From positions 6,324,001-6,388,000 of the forward strand of contig OW051472.1 of assembly GCA_932521025.1 (NCBI GenBank): 64,000 nucleotides of DNA. Direction: 5' to 3'. Positions 1 through 12,306 of the stretch are shown piece after piece. Every line of letters begins with the position of its first letter. The first letter of the stretch is position 1. The DNA comes from Oscheius onirici. Lineage: Eukaryota; Nematoda; Chromadorea; Rhabditida; Rhabditidae. Below the pieces are notes generated by a model, which worked only from the letters and a program-made list of their open reading frames with translations, was not told the origin of the DNA and did no database searches. The translations under genes were made by a program, and so were the position numbers.

Positions 1-188
1 TTCCTACCTTGTGAATTCTTTATCGAAGATTTTCGGAATTTTTCATTACAAAACAACGAATTCTGAGCAACGCCAAAATTCGTCAGTCTTCAAAGTTATT
101 TTAAGGCCAAGGAACACTGCTTCCAATTTTTGTCCGGACCTCCAGTCTTTTTCTCCCTCTTTCTCCTAATCTCGTAAACGTCTAGCCG

Positions 189-301
189 ATGAATGACATC
201 CGTCGGAAGATCAGTGTCCCACTGCCGCCGCCACCAGAACGCCGTGTTCAGAAATGGCACTCGGTTCGGGAGATGGGCGACGAGCCGATCGGAGGCAGCA
301 G
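189..301 (+). other. Candidate distal 5' coding exon, possibly of the RGS gene
   Basis: A pyrimidine-rich tract ending in tctag is followed by an ATG and an open frame reading MNDIRRKISVPLPPPPERRV and on to GDEPIGGS, then a good donor (AG|gtaacc) at 302. The donor leaves two bases. The exon carrying the RGS start (3765 onward) has an acceptor with one base before an open frame (GPLAK then MFSLL), so the phases fit and a longer RGS isoform with a 3.5 kb intron is possible. The opposite strand is also open here, so strand and reality are uncertain. The link to the RGS gene is inference. Confidence 0.3.
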
Positions 302-3300
302 GTAACCATATCTCGTCTTCGCCATCTTTGCCCCGTTTTTTGCTGCTGGCTGCGAGGAGATGGAGGGAAATTGCGGGCGACAATGAAATGAGTTAGAGGC
401 TGGGGCGCCGTTCGCATCATCTTGCCCAGAAAAAAAGGGGGAAGTCTTCTGATTCCTGGAGGGAAAGAACGTCCATTTTGTCCGATTAGTCAACCACATT
501 GAATTAGTTGCAAAGAGAGAGTTCCTCTGCAAGATTCCTTATTTGCTCTCTCCTTCCTTTGGGAAGGGTAGGTTCTCGTTAGGAATACGAGCCGAGTGAT
601 CATCACATATGGACAAACAATCTTTTTTCCTTCTTTCGGGTCGGGGAAGATGGTAGGATGAGAGGTAAGTCTGGCCCGTCGATCATGAAAGAGACGGAAA
701 AGTGAAGGGTGTTGTGAGTTATGACTGGGTTAAGGGGAAGTAATGAGGACCGGAGGACGTCGGAACTTTTGGAATAAGGACCAGGGAGTTCAATGGGGAC
801 AAAAGTAGATTGTCCTCATGCTGTAATTTTTTGTTCTTTCTGACTCTCGGGATACAGTGGGTAACTGGAAAAGACAAAAAAGAAAATGATCAGTTTGAGT
901 GAGTACAATAACGACAATATAAGTACCAGTCTTTCAACCTAGAAAAGCATCAAACCAAACTGGCCCGGGATTTTTTAGTGGGCAATCGAACTCGCTTCCT
1001 CTCCGCACCATACGACACGGTTCTACTTTAAAAGAATACATGTCAAGACACCAAAAATCTTCCAAATTGATCGCGACTACCTTCCCCACTTCCCTATAGT
1101 TTTTGACACCTGGAAGCCGGAAGTAAGTAGTCAATAGCTAGGATGGTCGGCTCCTAATAGATTACGAACAGCCGAAAGGCTTTTCTCCGTCTCTTTCGAG
1201 AAAACACAACCGCAACTTGGTGTCAGCTGACGCGACTAGTCGACCAAGCTGCTCTCTGTCCCTCTTGCTCTACCAAGATCATGGAGGTTCTTGCTCCCAG
1301 TCTGGCGGAAGATTATCAGCTTCTCAGGTACTCTCTGTCTATTGATTGGGTGAGAAATGTTCCGTTCCCTGCTCCCCGTTCTTTTGACATTTACTCCGAA
1401 ACTATTGATCAGCAGAAAGTTTCCGCTTGCCAGAGAGTTTCTCCCTCCACTCAAAAATGACTGAATCACATTGGTCTCTACCTCGACGACTGATCAAAGA
1501 CAGACAGTTTTCTCTGCCCTCAGGTCTACTGAGGGAGCGGAAACTGGGAGAACGGTCATGGTCTCTGACTGGGGTGTGAGTCTGCAGAAATCAGTTTTTT
1601 ACTTATTTTGAACTCTTTTCTACTTTGTGCTCAACAGCTTTAGAAAACAGAAGAGAAATCCAACTGAACGGTAGCCATTTGTTCCCACGAGACTAACTTT
1701 AGGTCACAGTATCTTTTGCTCTCCGGACATGTCTCCTACTCATTATCCAAAAGAGACACCGATCAGATACCAGTTCGTCTCTTTTTGATATATCCCAAAA
1801 GGGTAAAGAAACATCAACAAACACAGTTTTGTAGTTTCCTTTCGTGGCAACCACATTGATTCTGCTAGCTCTTGTGCCTTCTTGGCTTCTCAATGTCGTC
1901 CTCTCTGGGTGTGGATCATTGGAAGACAGCCCGTACATTCAAAAAGTTCGCCAACAAAGCACTAATTGTTTAAAGGCCACGAGAATATCCGCTGGTTATG
2001 AAAATGCGCGCGGTGTCTGATTAGATGGCCCTCCCTCTCTCTGAGAGGCAGTCAGTCATGCTGGCTATCCAGATAGAGGACAGTCCCTTCCAAAGAAGAC
2101 GAGAAGCCTTCTCGCGGCTGTCTCTACGCTCTCGGTCAATTCGCAAAAAGTAGGTTCGGATTTCACACGGAGAACGCGAGTACCTGGGCCCCGTTCCCAG
2201 GCTCTTTCCTTCTCCAGTTTGATTAGTTCTTGTAATGGCCTCTCTCTTTCTGTTACCCCTTGTCTTTCGTTACCAGGTAGTCTCTCCATCCTTCAAAACA
2301 AACGAGGACCTGTCAGTTTCCATAAGTATGAGTTTTGTGACCCTGTGACACCAGTCTCAGGTACTTTGTGCCTTATCATAGAGATTCGAGTGAGTTTTCT
2401 TGACTTTAACCACTTTTCGTCCGGTTGAAAGCAAAGAGAGTACAATGAAAATGTTAAGTTGCACTTCATAAGGTGTCCCCACTTTGACCAAAGTTCTCGG
2501 GGCCTACTTGCTCTTTCGGTCCATTCCTTCAGATCTTTCACAATCTAGAAAGTATAAAACAGATGAAAGTTTCCCTTTATGCTTATTTTGTCAGTCTAAT
2601 TGTAAACACGTTCTTCTCTCGTATGATCGGCTTAGGTCCCCAGATGCCCATACATAATCGAGAAGATCCGAAGGGCGGCAGACGTTCGTAAACAAAAATT
2701 CCTTTAATATCCATTGTTTCCCCTCTCCCTGACTCACATCCTCTCAAAGGCCTGAAATAGACGCAAAAAGTTCAGGGCTTCCGGGCCAGACGCTTTACTT
2801 TGTCGACTCCACGAATTTTTACTTTTTATGAACAAAGTTCCATTTTCTTTTGTACTCTCCCATGTCTCTCACAAAAATGTTGTGTCGTTCGGAAGCCGAT
2901 TAGTCACATGTGTTGGTTGAAAGAGCAATATTTTGCATAGGTCACGACTCTCTGGTCGTTTTTGTTCTTCGTGGGGTTATCACAGAACACGGTCTCTTTT
3001 ACGAGTCTCAGTCTCCATCCTTCCCCATCTATTCTTGCTCTAATTTCATACACACCGTCATTTTGAGAGAAAAATGCCCGAACTGACTACAAGGAGGTGG
3101 TCGCTACCCGCAGTTATGCCAATTCTTGAAAAGTAAGTGGGGGTGGGTGTCTGGACTCTTTTGTGACGGAAGAGTCAGAACAATACTGATAAAACTCTTA
3201 CGTTAGAAGAGTACAAGGTCATGTGATGGGTGGGGCTCAGGAATCTGAGGATTGATTCTTTTGATTACGAGTACAGAAGCTGGATATTCGGGAGAAACAG

Positions 3301-3764
3301 AGACTTTTTAATTGTTTGTATTAGATTGAACTCTCTGGATTGGTTAGACTCTGTAGGGCGACTGTTCCGTCAATGTCCAAAAGATATTCAAGAGTCACCC
3401 TGCCGTCAGAGAAATCTTTGTCCTCTCTTGGGAGAACCCCGAACAACTGCCAGTCCCCTTCCTGTATACCATAATCAGTAGCGGGCGGAGCGATAAGAGC
3501 CCACGGGTCTATCGTGTCAAAGAGGCTTTTCTGCCTGTGCCCCGTCCCGTTCAACAAACTGGCTCCCTCCTCAAAAGACATGACTGTCATCTCATCCATT
3601 GCCTATCATGTAGTCGTGGATACTGTCAGTCCTCTTCATCTCGACGAGACGTAAGTCGGCATTGTTTGGTATTCTTGGAGAGAGAGTGTTACAGTCTGGG
3701 CACAGTTTGAGTTAAAGTAAAGGGGACAAGTACTCCTAACCGAATCCAATAATTCATTTTCCAG
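302..3764. other. Long non-coding stretch upstream of the RGS gene
   Basis: I see no convincing gene. Short open frames on both strands lack recognisable motifs and splice context. The best is a 92-codon minus-strand frame at 3321-3599, acidic and beginning MDEMTVMSFEEG; it could be a real exon but has no recognisable domain and no clear neighbours. The stretch is either upstream regulatory DNA or a large first intron of the RGS gene, if the exon at 189-301 is real. Confidence 0.5.
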
Positions 3765-3780
3765 TGGTCCATTGGCCAAG

Positions 3781-4844
3781 ATGTTCAGTCTCCTAAGGAA
3801 CAACAAGAAGGAGTCGTCGCTCAGTTCCTCGTCGCTCTTCCTCTCGGAAAAACATCGAATCTCATGCGAGGAAGTCGCAGAATGGGAACAACATTTCGAT
3901 AAACTCTTGCTCCATGAGGGTCAGAACTTTCGCTTGATATGACAAAATACACATTTTCAGTCGGTAACCAGCTGTTCCGAAAGTTCCTCGAGAAAGAGCA
4001 CAGCGAAGAAAATTTGGACTTTTGGGCAGCTTGTGAAGAGTTCAAGAAGATGAAGGACGGAGAATCCAAGACGATAAAAATGGCCCATGAGATTTTTGAG
4101 ACGTACATCCGAGAAAAGGCTGACAAGCAGGTAAGATCTATTCTTTCGAAAAACATTAGTTGACTTGTACTGACTGAAATTGTAGCGTAGTCATTCCAAT
4201 ACTGACCCAAATTTCTGCAAAATAAGATTCTGTAGCCTAGAGGCTTTTGCTAGAAAATGTCTCTAATTTCAATGACCGATGACATCAGATTGCTCTCTTA
4301 TCTTCTTTTTTGAGCAGAAGAGCCGTCGACCCGATGAATTGATTGTAAGCATCGGGCGACCTTTGATAGTCTGCATCTTTTTGCAAAAAACTTTCCCTGA
4401 CCTGATAAGAGAGATTCTTAGGATGACTGGAATACACCGCATGATGCTCGCACTTCTCAGGTCAATCTCAATTCCGACACGAGGGCAGCAACGAAGGCGG
4501 CAGTGGAGAGTGGAGCCCATGTGAACTGCTTCGATATGGCACAGACGCAAATCGAAGTGCTCATGAAGACGGACCCCTACAAAAGGTTTTTTTTCAATCC
4601 TATAAAATTCGAAGCTGTGAGAAGAAACTACGATTTTCTAGCTCACGCTTTTCCAGCTTTATGATGTTCTGCAAAACTGCAGTATTTGACAAACTTTGCA
4701 GAACATCGCGAAGTTTGAAAATGTTTTGGTCTTCTTCCTTCTAACTTGTTTGTTTGCAGGTTCCTCCAAGATGCCCTTTTTTTGGACTTCAAGGTCCGAT
4801 TATCCGAGCACCAGCGACCAACGTCCACGCCCAATGAAGCATAG
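3781..4844 (+). CDS. Small RGS-domain protein (regulator of G-protein signalling)
   Basis: Four exons (3781-3919, 3961-4130, 4461-4585, 4760-4844) give about 172 aa, nearly all of it an RGS domain. RGS proteins speed GTP hydrolysis by G-alpha subunits at the membrane. Visible signature: WEQHFDKLLLHE near residue 35, FRKFLEKEHSEENLDFWAAC near 55-75, then NSDTRAATKAA, HVNCFDMAQTQIEVLM and DPYKRFLQDALF. The length matches small R4-type RGS proteins such as worm rgs-1 and rgs-2, and there is no DEP or GGL domain. The chosen start follows an acceptor (ttttccag) 16 bases upstream, which may be a trans-splice site. A poly(A) signal AATAAA lies at 5122. Intron 3 carries a palindromic repeat. The open frame extends upstream of the ATG, so a longer isoform is possible. 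Confidence 0.9.
4648..4722. repeat. Palindromic dispersed repeat, copy 1
   Basis: An imperfect inverted repeat inside intron 3 of the RGS gene. The left arm contains gatgttctgcaaaactgcag and the right arm contains ctttgcagaacatcgcgaag, which are near reverse complements around a short tatttgac loop. The same arms and loop recur elsewhere in the window. Confidence 0.8.
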
Positions 4845-5494
4845 TTCCTATTCAAATTCTTCACACAAACAACACAGTCAAGTACGGGTCAATCGTGATG
4901 TTTTTTCCCTCTGGATCCATTCATCTTTTGTACATAATACAAGCATGCCAAATTTCTTGATATTCCCCTAACTTTCTCGCTCCGACAATCGTTTTTTACG
5001 GATCTCCTTCATTTTCTGTCACCCTCTTTCCCTCCAAAACCATGTCCCTTCTGTTAGCTTTTTTTGTGCACACATTCAGGAGCATTTTCTTCTTTTTTTG
5101 ACAAATGGCTTCTTTAGTTTCAATAAATTTTTGTGACAAATTGAACTGTGATCACAGGGGCCGAAGATAAGAGGGTCACGCCAATTTCCGGCATTGGGCT
5201 GTGCTCACAAGAGGAAGTTTTAGGGTGTGGGAGGAAATAGTCTAGGAAAAGTAAAAAAGACTACGAGAATAGTCTTGACTGTCATTTCTGCAAAAACACT
5301 ATCTTATCGGGGAAGGAGGAACATTCCGGATGCTTTTCTTGGAGAGGATTGAGCGAGCAAAGTGATCAACAATGAAGGAATCAAAGAGATTAACAGTTAA
5401 AGCCTTGTTTTTCAAAGTCCTACCAAATGAGAACAGTCTGACTTTTCGGACCTGAAGCTTTTTACCCCCACCCAATAAAACTAATATGTTGGAG
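4845..5494. other. 3' flank between RGS and otopetrin genes (convergent)
   Basis: This contains the RGS 3' UTR with an AATAAA at 5122 in a T-rich context, then the 3' flank of the minus-strand otopetrin gene. No further gene was seen. Confidence 0.6.
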
Positions 5495-7402
5495 CTATTC
5501 AATGAGCCGTTCTTCGTCTTCTGTTGCCTCTCTTCTTTCGGACAGATGCTCCTCCACACTCTCCGCGATCAGTGCCTGACTATGGAAGCGGTAGAACACA
5601 TCCAGAGGAGTCAATCCTAGCACAAACATGGTCCAATAAATGTTAGATTCTTGTCGAATTGGGTTGCTATATCTTCCAGCACTGGCTGTATCGAAAAGGT
5701 CCAAGGAAAAGGCAACAAAGTTGACCCACCAGAGCACCGTACCTGTCTAAAAACACTGTTGGGAGACCACTGCAATGGCTTACCAAAAAGACGTTTCTGT
5801 TGTTTATCATGTTACAGTGAAGTAAGGTTATTGACTGGAAAACAATCTGAGCGATGCTCAAGACGTGCATAACAAGTTTGGGGTAGAAGAACGGCGGCTG
5901 TAGGTAGAGTATACAGTTTGTAATGTTGACTTTAAAAAAATAAGTTATCTTCTTGGATTTACACTTACCACATGCGTAAAACAAAATACCGACCATTCCG
6001 AAGTAGAGTAAACTTCGGTCAACTACTTCCGACGAGGTGATTTCGTCGCGAGTCCGTCCTGACTTGAGTAAAAATAGGCATACACCAATTCCGATAGTAA
6101 AGGTGGTAATTTTTATGCCAAGGAATATCTAGTTGGTCTATGTTGACTGGAGCAACTTTAACCTTACCCATCGCATGATCTTTGGATCAACTATCGGCTC
6201 TTCTCTAACCAGACCACTAATCAGAATCCATTGCAATAGAACCGAGAAGATTACTGCAAAAAAAAGCTCAAAGAGAGTGGACATAAAAAGTTACCGATGA
6301 TTGTCCAAAGAATCATCAGCCTCCAGCTGTGAACGACGTTCGGCTCTCGTCTAATATGACTTCCAATTTGAACAATAATTCCAATTGCTATCGAGAGAAT
6401 TACAATCGTCGCCTCACATATCAAGACGGACCTTTAACTTGTTTCTTTGAGTTTTTCATATTGGAGGAAAAGTTTTGAACTGTTACGCTGGTAAAAGTTC
6501 CAACTTCTCGACCAGTTTGTGGTAATTGAAAGTAACCTACATGACTTCTTTGTATGGATTGAACACACTCTCAGTGTTGAACCGAACGCTGTTTATGCTC
6601 TCGTAGATGTACATTTCGTCATGAACCATGTTTACAATATAAACAAAGAGGCAGAGCGAGCAAATGTGGGCAAGGAAAAACAAATGGAGTCGGCTTTCTC
6701 TGGGATACTGAAAAACCTAAGTATTCAATGATGAAGAATCGCACATGATTGTTGAAGACGACAAAAAAGCCCAGTCCGACAAAGTTTGTGCCCATAATTA
6801 TTCTCTCAACCGTTATTCTGAAAAGCTTATGGTTTCGGACTGATCGACTCACCCGATGGAACAGTGCTCATCCGAGTCTTTGGAGATGTCGCGATCTTCT
6901 CTGGTGCAGATAAAGGACAGTTCGTAAAGAGTGAAAACAAAGCAGAGTACTGAAACGTTTAAATACGGATATCGCAAAACTAAATACAGAGCAATAGAAG
7001 TCGCAAGGCGAAACTAGCTAGAACCGGGTGCTCGGGCTGCTTTCGTTGTATAAAGTTCCGAAACGGGTAGAAAAGTGTCATCACTGTGCACGGAATGTAG
7101 AGAATTCCCTTTGTCACCTGGAAAATGTTGCCTTTAAAATGTTTGTACATACCAAAATAAGCGGGGTTCCAAGATGCGTATGGGCGGATTGAGTCATTTG
7201 GTTAATGCGTAAGGAGACGGCCAAAGGAACCATAAGAGCAACATAGATCGGAACGTACTTTTTTGCTTCAAACGCAGGATTTCTAGGTTCATAGGAAAAT
7301 GAAATATATTCATTTAAAAAACCTTTTTTCTTCTTCTAAATCAGGAGAGTGTTCTTGGAGAGGTTCATCGAGAAGACTGTTTTGTTCAGCATTTGCCGAC
7401 AT
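5495..7402 (-). CDS. Otopetrin-like proton channel
   Basis: A minus-strand gene of about 11 short exons encodes roughly 490 aa with many hydrophobic segments. Otopetrins are proton-selective channels with about 12 membrane helices. The start at 7402 gives a cytosolic acidic N terminus (MSANAEQNSLLDEPL), then helices such as YVPIYVALMVPLAVSL, LLLLCFVFTLYELSF, ATIVILSIAIGIIVQI, LGIKITTFTIGIGVCLFLL and TGTVLWWVNFVAFSLDLFD. The strongest family clue is the last block, NIYWTMFVLGLTPLDVFYRF followed by HS, which resembles the conserved otopetrin end (FYRMH-type motif), then a short charged tail. Introns are about 37-60 nt. C. elegans has several such otpl genes, but I cannot say which one is orthologous. 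Exon borders were inferred by eye; one intron of 38 nt is needed to keep the frame near 6960-7000. Confidence 0.75.
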
Positions 7403-7496
7403 TACATGCGGTGTCTAGATACCACCGTACGAACCTCTAAATAGTTTCTCTTGAGCAAATAGTGGTGAGAAAATAATGTCGACTGATTAATGTCTA

Positions 7497-8321
7497 TTGA
7501 TTATGAATAAGCGATACCTATTGTTTCACAATATAAAAGTTAATCTGAAAAGCTATATATTATGGACCGAAGAAGGTCAAACGAGAACCTCGAACTCGGC
7601 CCAAGGGGAGATCGCAGTCACTGACAACAGATTCGCTATCCTGTCAAAACTTGTCAAAGTAAGATCTGAATGTTACTCTCCTCCAGGACAGTATACTTCT
7701 TCTCCTTCTCTTCGTCGTCCACACTATCGACGCCCTTTCTGCCTCGTCAACACTACAGCGGAAAAGTGTCCTTCTGACACGGACAACTGCCAGTTCGAGA
7801 AGCGTCCCGCCATCCGCGGAAGATTCACTGTGACACCGACTGGCTGTAGCTCCACCAGCGAACCGAATAATTGCAATGGCAACTCCACCACGGAAGTCAG
7901 CTACTGCTGTAGCGGAGACAACTGCAACCTTAATCCGTTCAAGTTCCACTGCTACTACGGACACGTTTCGGACGCTATTGCTGTTCCTTGTGACGTCGAG
8001 GAAACGAGCTGTCGGATTGAACATCAAGCCAACGAGTCGAGCACTGTAGGATGTGGAGGCGACTTCTGCAAAAACAAGGAGGAAGGCTGCCACTCCAAGG
8101 ACGAACATCCTGCCCACGTGGTCTGTTGCTGCCGTGGCAAGCTGTGCAACAAGAACGATCTCCCGCTCGAAGAAGACGGATCGGCAGAGTTTGGAAGCGC
8201 ATCGGGGCAGACGGTGAAGGGAGTGTCCTTCTCGAGAAAGATGAAGCAGTTTCTGGATCTCTTCAAACAGTATTTCCTCGGGGTTCTGAAGAGACTCACC
8301 TCCGTCATGATTTCAATGTAA
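7497..8321 (+). CDS. Cysteine-rich secreted Ly-6/ET-module protein (N terminus unresolved)
   Basis: The open frame encodes two cysteine-rich blocks. The first runs from FCLVNTTAEKCPSDTDNCQF to SYCCSGDNCN; the second runs from FHCYYGHVSDAIAVPCDVEE to VVCCCRGKLCN. Both end in the CC-x4-CN signature of three-finger Ly-6/ET-type modules, which form small disulfide folds at the cell surface or outside cells. The frame opens at 7497, but that N terminus is not a signal peptide. A very hydrophobic leader-like segment, SILLLLLFVVHTIDALSA, lies at 7690-7745 in another frame, just after a cag acceptor at 7686, so the true start probably needs splicing I could not resolve, or there is a frameshift. An AATAAA follows the stop. 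The C terminus is amphipathic (FLDLFKQYFLGVLKRL) and not a clear GPI signal. Confidence 0.65.
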   Translation: MIMNKRYLLFHNIKVNLKSYILWTEEGQTRTSNSAQGEIAVTDNRFAILSKLVKVRSECYSPPGQYTSSPSLRRPHYRRPFCLVNTTAEKCPSDTDNCQFEKRPAIRGRFTVTPTGCSSTSEPNNCNGNSTTEVSYCCSGDNCNLNPFKFHCYYGHVSDAIAVPCDVEETSCRIEHQANESSTVGCGGDFCKNKEEGCHSKDEHPAHVVCCCRGKLCNKNDLPLEEDGSAEFGSASGQTVKGVSFSRKMKQFLDLFKQYFLGVLKRLTSVMISM

Positions 8322-9684
8322 ATAAACTGTTTTGTTTGGGCCCCGTGTACTTGTTTGGAGTTTAAAGTTTTCTGAGGAGTAGTCTCTACTTGTCGGTCCT
8401 TCATCTTTCCAGAATCTCTTTCAGCTATTTAGACTATCCATAGAGTCATACTGATGCAGCGTTTGAAGGGTGATGATTGGATTCTTATTCCGCAAAAAAA
8501 GAGAACTAGATTGATTCTTGTCATAGTACAACTCTCGCTCCTCAGGTATGCTTCAAACATCAAAGAAAATTCAGAAACCTCTAGAGTCGACATATGTGAA
8601 CTTTTAAATTCCCCGTATTTTCCCCAAAATCCCACAACTTTTTAAAGTCTAACCAAGGGCCACAGATTAAACCAAATAAAGTCGTCTGATTCTATTTAGA
8701 GTAACAACAATCTCCAGCGTGTGTACCTCGTGACCTTTACTCGACAACTTCTTTTGATATCATCTCGTCGCCGATGTGAAACCCGTGTTTCTCTCTCGAC
8801 TAGTCTCTCCCTCTCCCGGCTCGTTAAAAGCGCAGAGACCCGGAAATAACAGCCAGGGGTGTTTTCTTTCTCGAAAGCGCAGCTGGAAGGGCCCGTCAGG
8901 AAAGCGCATTTTCATTTTATCCGATTTCGATTCATTTTAATTCCAAATTTTCATACCCACTTTTTCCTTTCTTGTTGCGAAGCCCACGTGTTCTGGGAGA
9001 CCGCCTCGCGTATTCATTGATCTGCTTCCTCCAAACCCAGAAATTGAGGCACATTAGTCAGCTGACTGGGTCACTGAGGACTTTACTTGCTGGTTGACAG
9101 ATACTATCTTCTCCTCTTACTTTTTGACATTGGGTTCCAGAAAAGTTTTCGCCTGCCTTTCATCAGAGTACAACATTAAAGTATTTTGATTTTCTGGCGT
9201 AAAGGGTTTGTCTACTGTTGCCACTAATTGTCAAAAATATTACCGAAACAATATGGTACACGAGTTTTTTCTCGTTTTTAAGATTTTTTGCATGTTAAGA
9301 ATTGCCCAAAATGACCCATTGCTAGACGATGGAAACATCCTCCAACTCAGTGTTTTCCACTCTGTACAAGTCCGTAGGTAATTTCTAAGGTCTTCTAGTA
9401 AAAACTGATCTGACTTTCAACTTTAACCTACTTTTCGCCTTCACTTTCTTGATCGAACTCATCAATTTCTTATCTTCTTCTGGGTCAGCTGGTTCATGGA
9501 GCCACGTGCCAGTCGTCCAGTCAAGAAGTATTTTCCTAGCTCAAGTAGCATTCCTTGACCTTTGCTCCCTCTTCTGTCAGACTGTTCGTTATCTTATATT
9601 TACCCTTCTGAAACATGATCCCTTCCTGTCATATGGCCTCTCTTTTCACCTCCGTTTTTCTGTCAATCTAAAGTTTCCAGAAAG
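8322..9684. other. Intergenic region upstream of GPCPD1
   Basis: It begins with the Ly-6-type gene's poly(A) signal (aataaactg). The rest has only short frames without motifs (for example 8454-8645), pyrimidine-rich tracts, and an acceptor (tttccag at 9674-9680) four bases before the GPCPD1 ATG. It probably holds the GPCPD1 promoter. Confidence 0.55.
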
Positions 9685-12306
9685 ATGTCAATAGAAGTCA
9701 ATTTCCGAGTTAGATGTGCCAAAATAGCAGTCTGGGAGGAGGTTTTCGTCGTGGGAGACACTGGGCAGCTGGGCAGTTGGCAGCCAAATGACGCTCTCTG
9801 CCTGACACCTACTGATGAGTGAGTTTTCCTTTCGATATGTACACTGGATCACTTGGTCCGCTGAGTTGAGATGTTGTGCCACGTGGTGCAATTTGTTTTG
9901 GCTACAATAGCCCTCTTGTGTTTGCTTAAACACAGGCCTAAAAGTGCAAACGTCCTCCATAAGCAATGCCTCATTTGAATCCAAATGGTCTGCTTTGAGG
10001 TGTCGAGTTTAAGAACCTTTGAGGACAAAAAACGTTTTACTCTGAAATAAAAAAAAGATACTTTTCAGAACACGTCACACATGGGAAGGTGCTGTCGTTG
10101 TCGACTCCAGCACAAAAGAACTGCTTTTTCGCTACTTTATCGGCTACAAACTCGATTCGGCCACAGAAAGTTCCCAGATGCAAATAATCGTCGCCCGATG
10201 GGAAGGCGCGCTGAACCCTAGAAGATGTCTGCCAGCTCTGGAAGCCCGTAATGGTCGAGCTCGTGAGACCTACACCGATGATTTTGGCAAGTTTGACGGA
10301 AAAGAGCTCATCACCGACGGATGGATAGTTCACGAAAACGAGCATGTGGTCTTGCTCAGGATCCACGGCGAGGCTCTGAAATTCTACAAGCAGCGCTTCA
10401 AGAACAAAGTTACGCGTCTCAAGATTGTTCCCTTCGACGTCCGTTTCAAAGAGGTAAGCCAAGAGCTTTTTTCTAGAGATACTGTAGTCGATTTGAAGAC
10501 ATTCAGACCCTACGACGCCCGAGAGAGACACATTCACAAGAATGGGGTCGACCGGGTTAGGGGTCTTCTGTGGAGATTATCGTCTGTCTATGGTCAAACG
10601 GTAACTCGAACGTTGTGGTGTCAGACTGAATGTCGTTGATTACTGTTCATCAACAAACATTTCGAATTCAAAAAGTATTTTCAGAGAGACACGATCGATG
10701 AGGACGGACCCGAAGAAGAAAAAGATCCAGCTCTTCCAGATGTTCCATCCTTTTCCAATACGGAACTGTCCGTCCTGACCAGAGAGGATCCGATCTTTGG
10801 AGAACAGTACGTGAACGGATCAGTGTTCCGGAATGACGTCGACTACCTCTGTTTCCGGACAAAGACTGTCTCCATCGAGCATTTGGCCTTTCGAATCGAG
10901 CTCTACCACGATAAGGAGCGTGTCGCTATGGCCTATGCTCTCCCGGCTACACTGCCAGACACCTACGGAAAGTCGACGTTTCCGATCATTTGCAATCAGC
11001 ATATGCCGATCGGTCAACTGAATGTCGACTACATGATGGTCAAACCGCTGGAAATCGATCGGACGGTGAACAATTCAATGAATGTGACATTTGGAAGATA
11101 CTGGAGGAAGAGGAAGACTCTGGAAGTCGGCCACAGAGGAATGGGCAACTCCTATACAAAGTAAGAATCTAAGTTAGTCTAAATTTTACGTTCCAGAATC
11201 GCGTGTGAGCGAGAGAACACGATCCAGTCGCTGAAGGAAGCAGGGAAGAAGGGAGCCGATCTGGTCGAATTTGACGTTCAGCTGACGAAAGACATGCAGC
11301 CGGTCATCTACCACGATTTTCACGTTCTGGTCGAGGTGGCCAGTCGCAATGGCTCAATTCCGCAGCACGATCCCTACCACGAACTCGCGATCAAAGATCT
11401 CAAAATGGCACAGCTGAATCTGCTTCATTTTGAGCATGTCCATGTGAAGGGCAAACCGACGGTTGGTGAAGACTGCACCCGTGTGGTTCCGACCAAAACG
11501 GAAAAGCTCAAGTTGCTGCACAACGCTGACGCTAACGACGAAGAGTACAACCCATTCCCACTACTAGAGAATGCCTTGAGGACAGTCAATTCTCATGTCG
11601 GATTCAACATTGAAGTCAAGTTTCCGATGCTCATGAAGGTGTGTCAACTGGCTTATTTTCGGTGAACAGATCTTTTCAGGACGGAACCCACGAATGTGTC
11701 GGCTACTTTGAGCGCAACATGTTCATTGACACGATACTGAAATGTGTCTTCTCATATTGTGGAAAACGTCGGATCGTCTTCTCGTGCTTCGATCCGGATA
11801 TCTGTACTTTGCTGACGCAGAAGCAGCACCGATTCCCCGTTCTGTTTCTCGTCGTCGGGGCTACAACTCGCTACATGCCCTTCCAGGACATTCGATCCGA
11901 TTGTTCAAAGCTGGCCGTTCACTATGCTGCAGCCAATGGTCTCCTCGGTGTCAATTTCCACTCGGAAGAGCTTCTCAAGGATCGGAATCCGGTCCGACTG
12001 GCTGAAAAGTACAGCCTGGTCAGTTTCGTCTGGGGCGATGATCTGAACTTGAAACAACACCAACAGTACTTCCGCGATGAGCTCAAAGTCGACGGAGTTA
12101 TCTACGACCGCATTGGAGAGTTTGAACAACGACAAAATGTGTTTCTTGTGGAAGCCAGAACACGCGAAGCTCTCTTCGTCAAATCACCCGTGCCGAGCAG
12201 GAATTCGAGTAGGAGGAACAGCGTTTCGTCGCGAAGCAATTCACTGGAGAGAGGGCGTCCGTTCAGAAGGAGCAATTCACAGGATGGCAGGAGTCCCGTG
12301 TCATAG
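9685..12306 (+). CDS. GPCPD1: Glycerophosphocholine phosphodiesterase GPCPD1/GDE5-like
   Basis: Five exons (9685-9818, 10069-10453, 10685-11160, 11197-11638, 11680-12306) total 2064 nt and 687 aa, matching the family's usual size. The enzyme splits glycerophosphocholine into choline and glycerol-3-phosphate in the cytosol. The N-terminal about 110 aa are a CBM20-type starch-binding domain (VRCAKIAVWEEVFVVGD, LGSWQPNDALCLT). The catalytic GDPD TIM barrel starts at VGHRGMGNSYTKIACERENT (the HRG motif), with LVEFDVQLTKDMQPVIYHDF holding the metal-binding E and D and the second histidine, and FNIEVKFPM. The C-terminal 35 aa are Ser/Arg-rich (NSSRRNSVSSRSNSLERGR), a likely phosphorylated tail. The start directly follows an acceptor (tttccag|aaag), suggesting trans-splicing. 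An AATAAA lies at about 12376. Confidence 0.95.

Noticed and set aside
96-383. Minus-strand 95-codon frame with WWRRQWDTDLP
   Set aside because: The plus strand over the same bases has an acceptor, ATG and donor; I could not support both, and the minus frame has no known motif.
3321-3599. A 92-codon acidic minus-strand frame
   Set aside because: Plausible composition, but no recognised motif, no neighbouring exons and no signal; kept only as a remark in the upstream region.
7644-8117. A 157-codon open frame on the minus strand
   Set aside because: It is the antisense shadow of the cysteine-rich Ly-6/ET coding region and has no domain or splice support.
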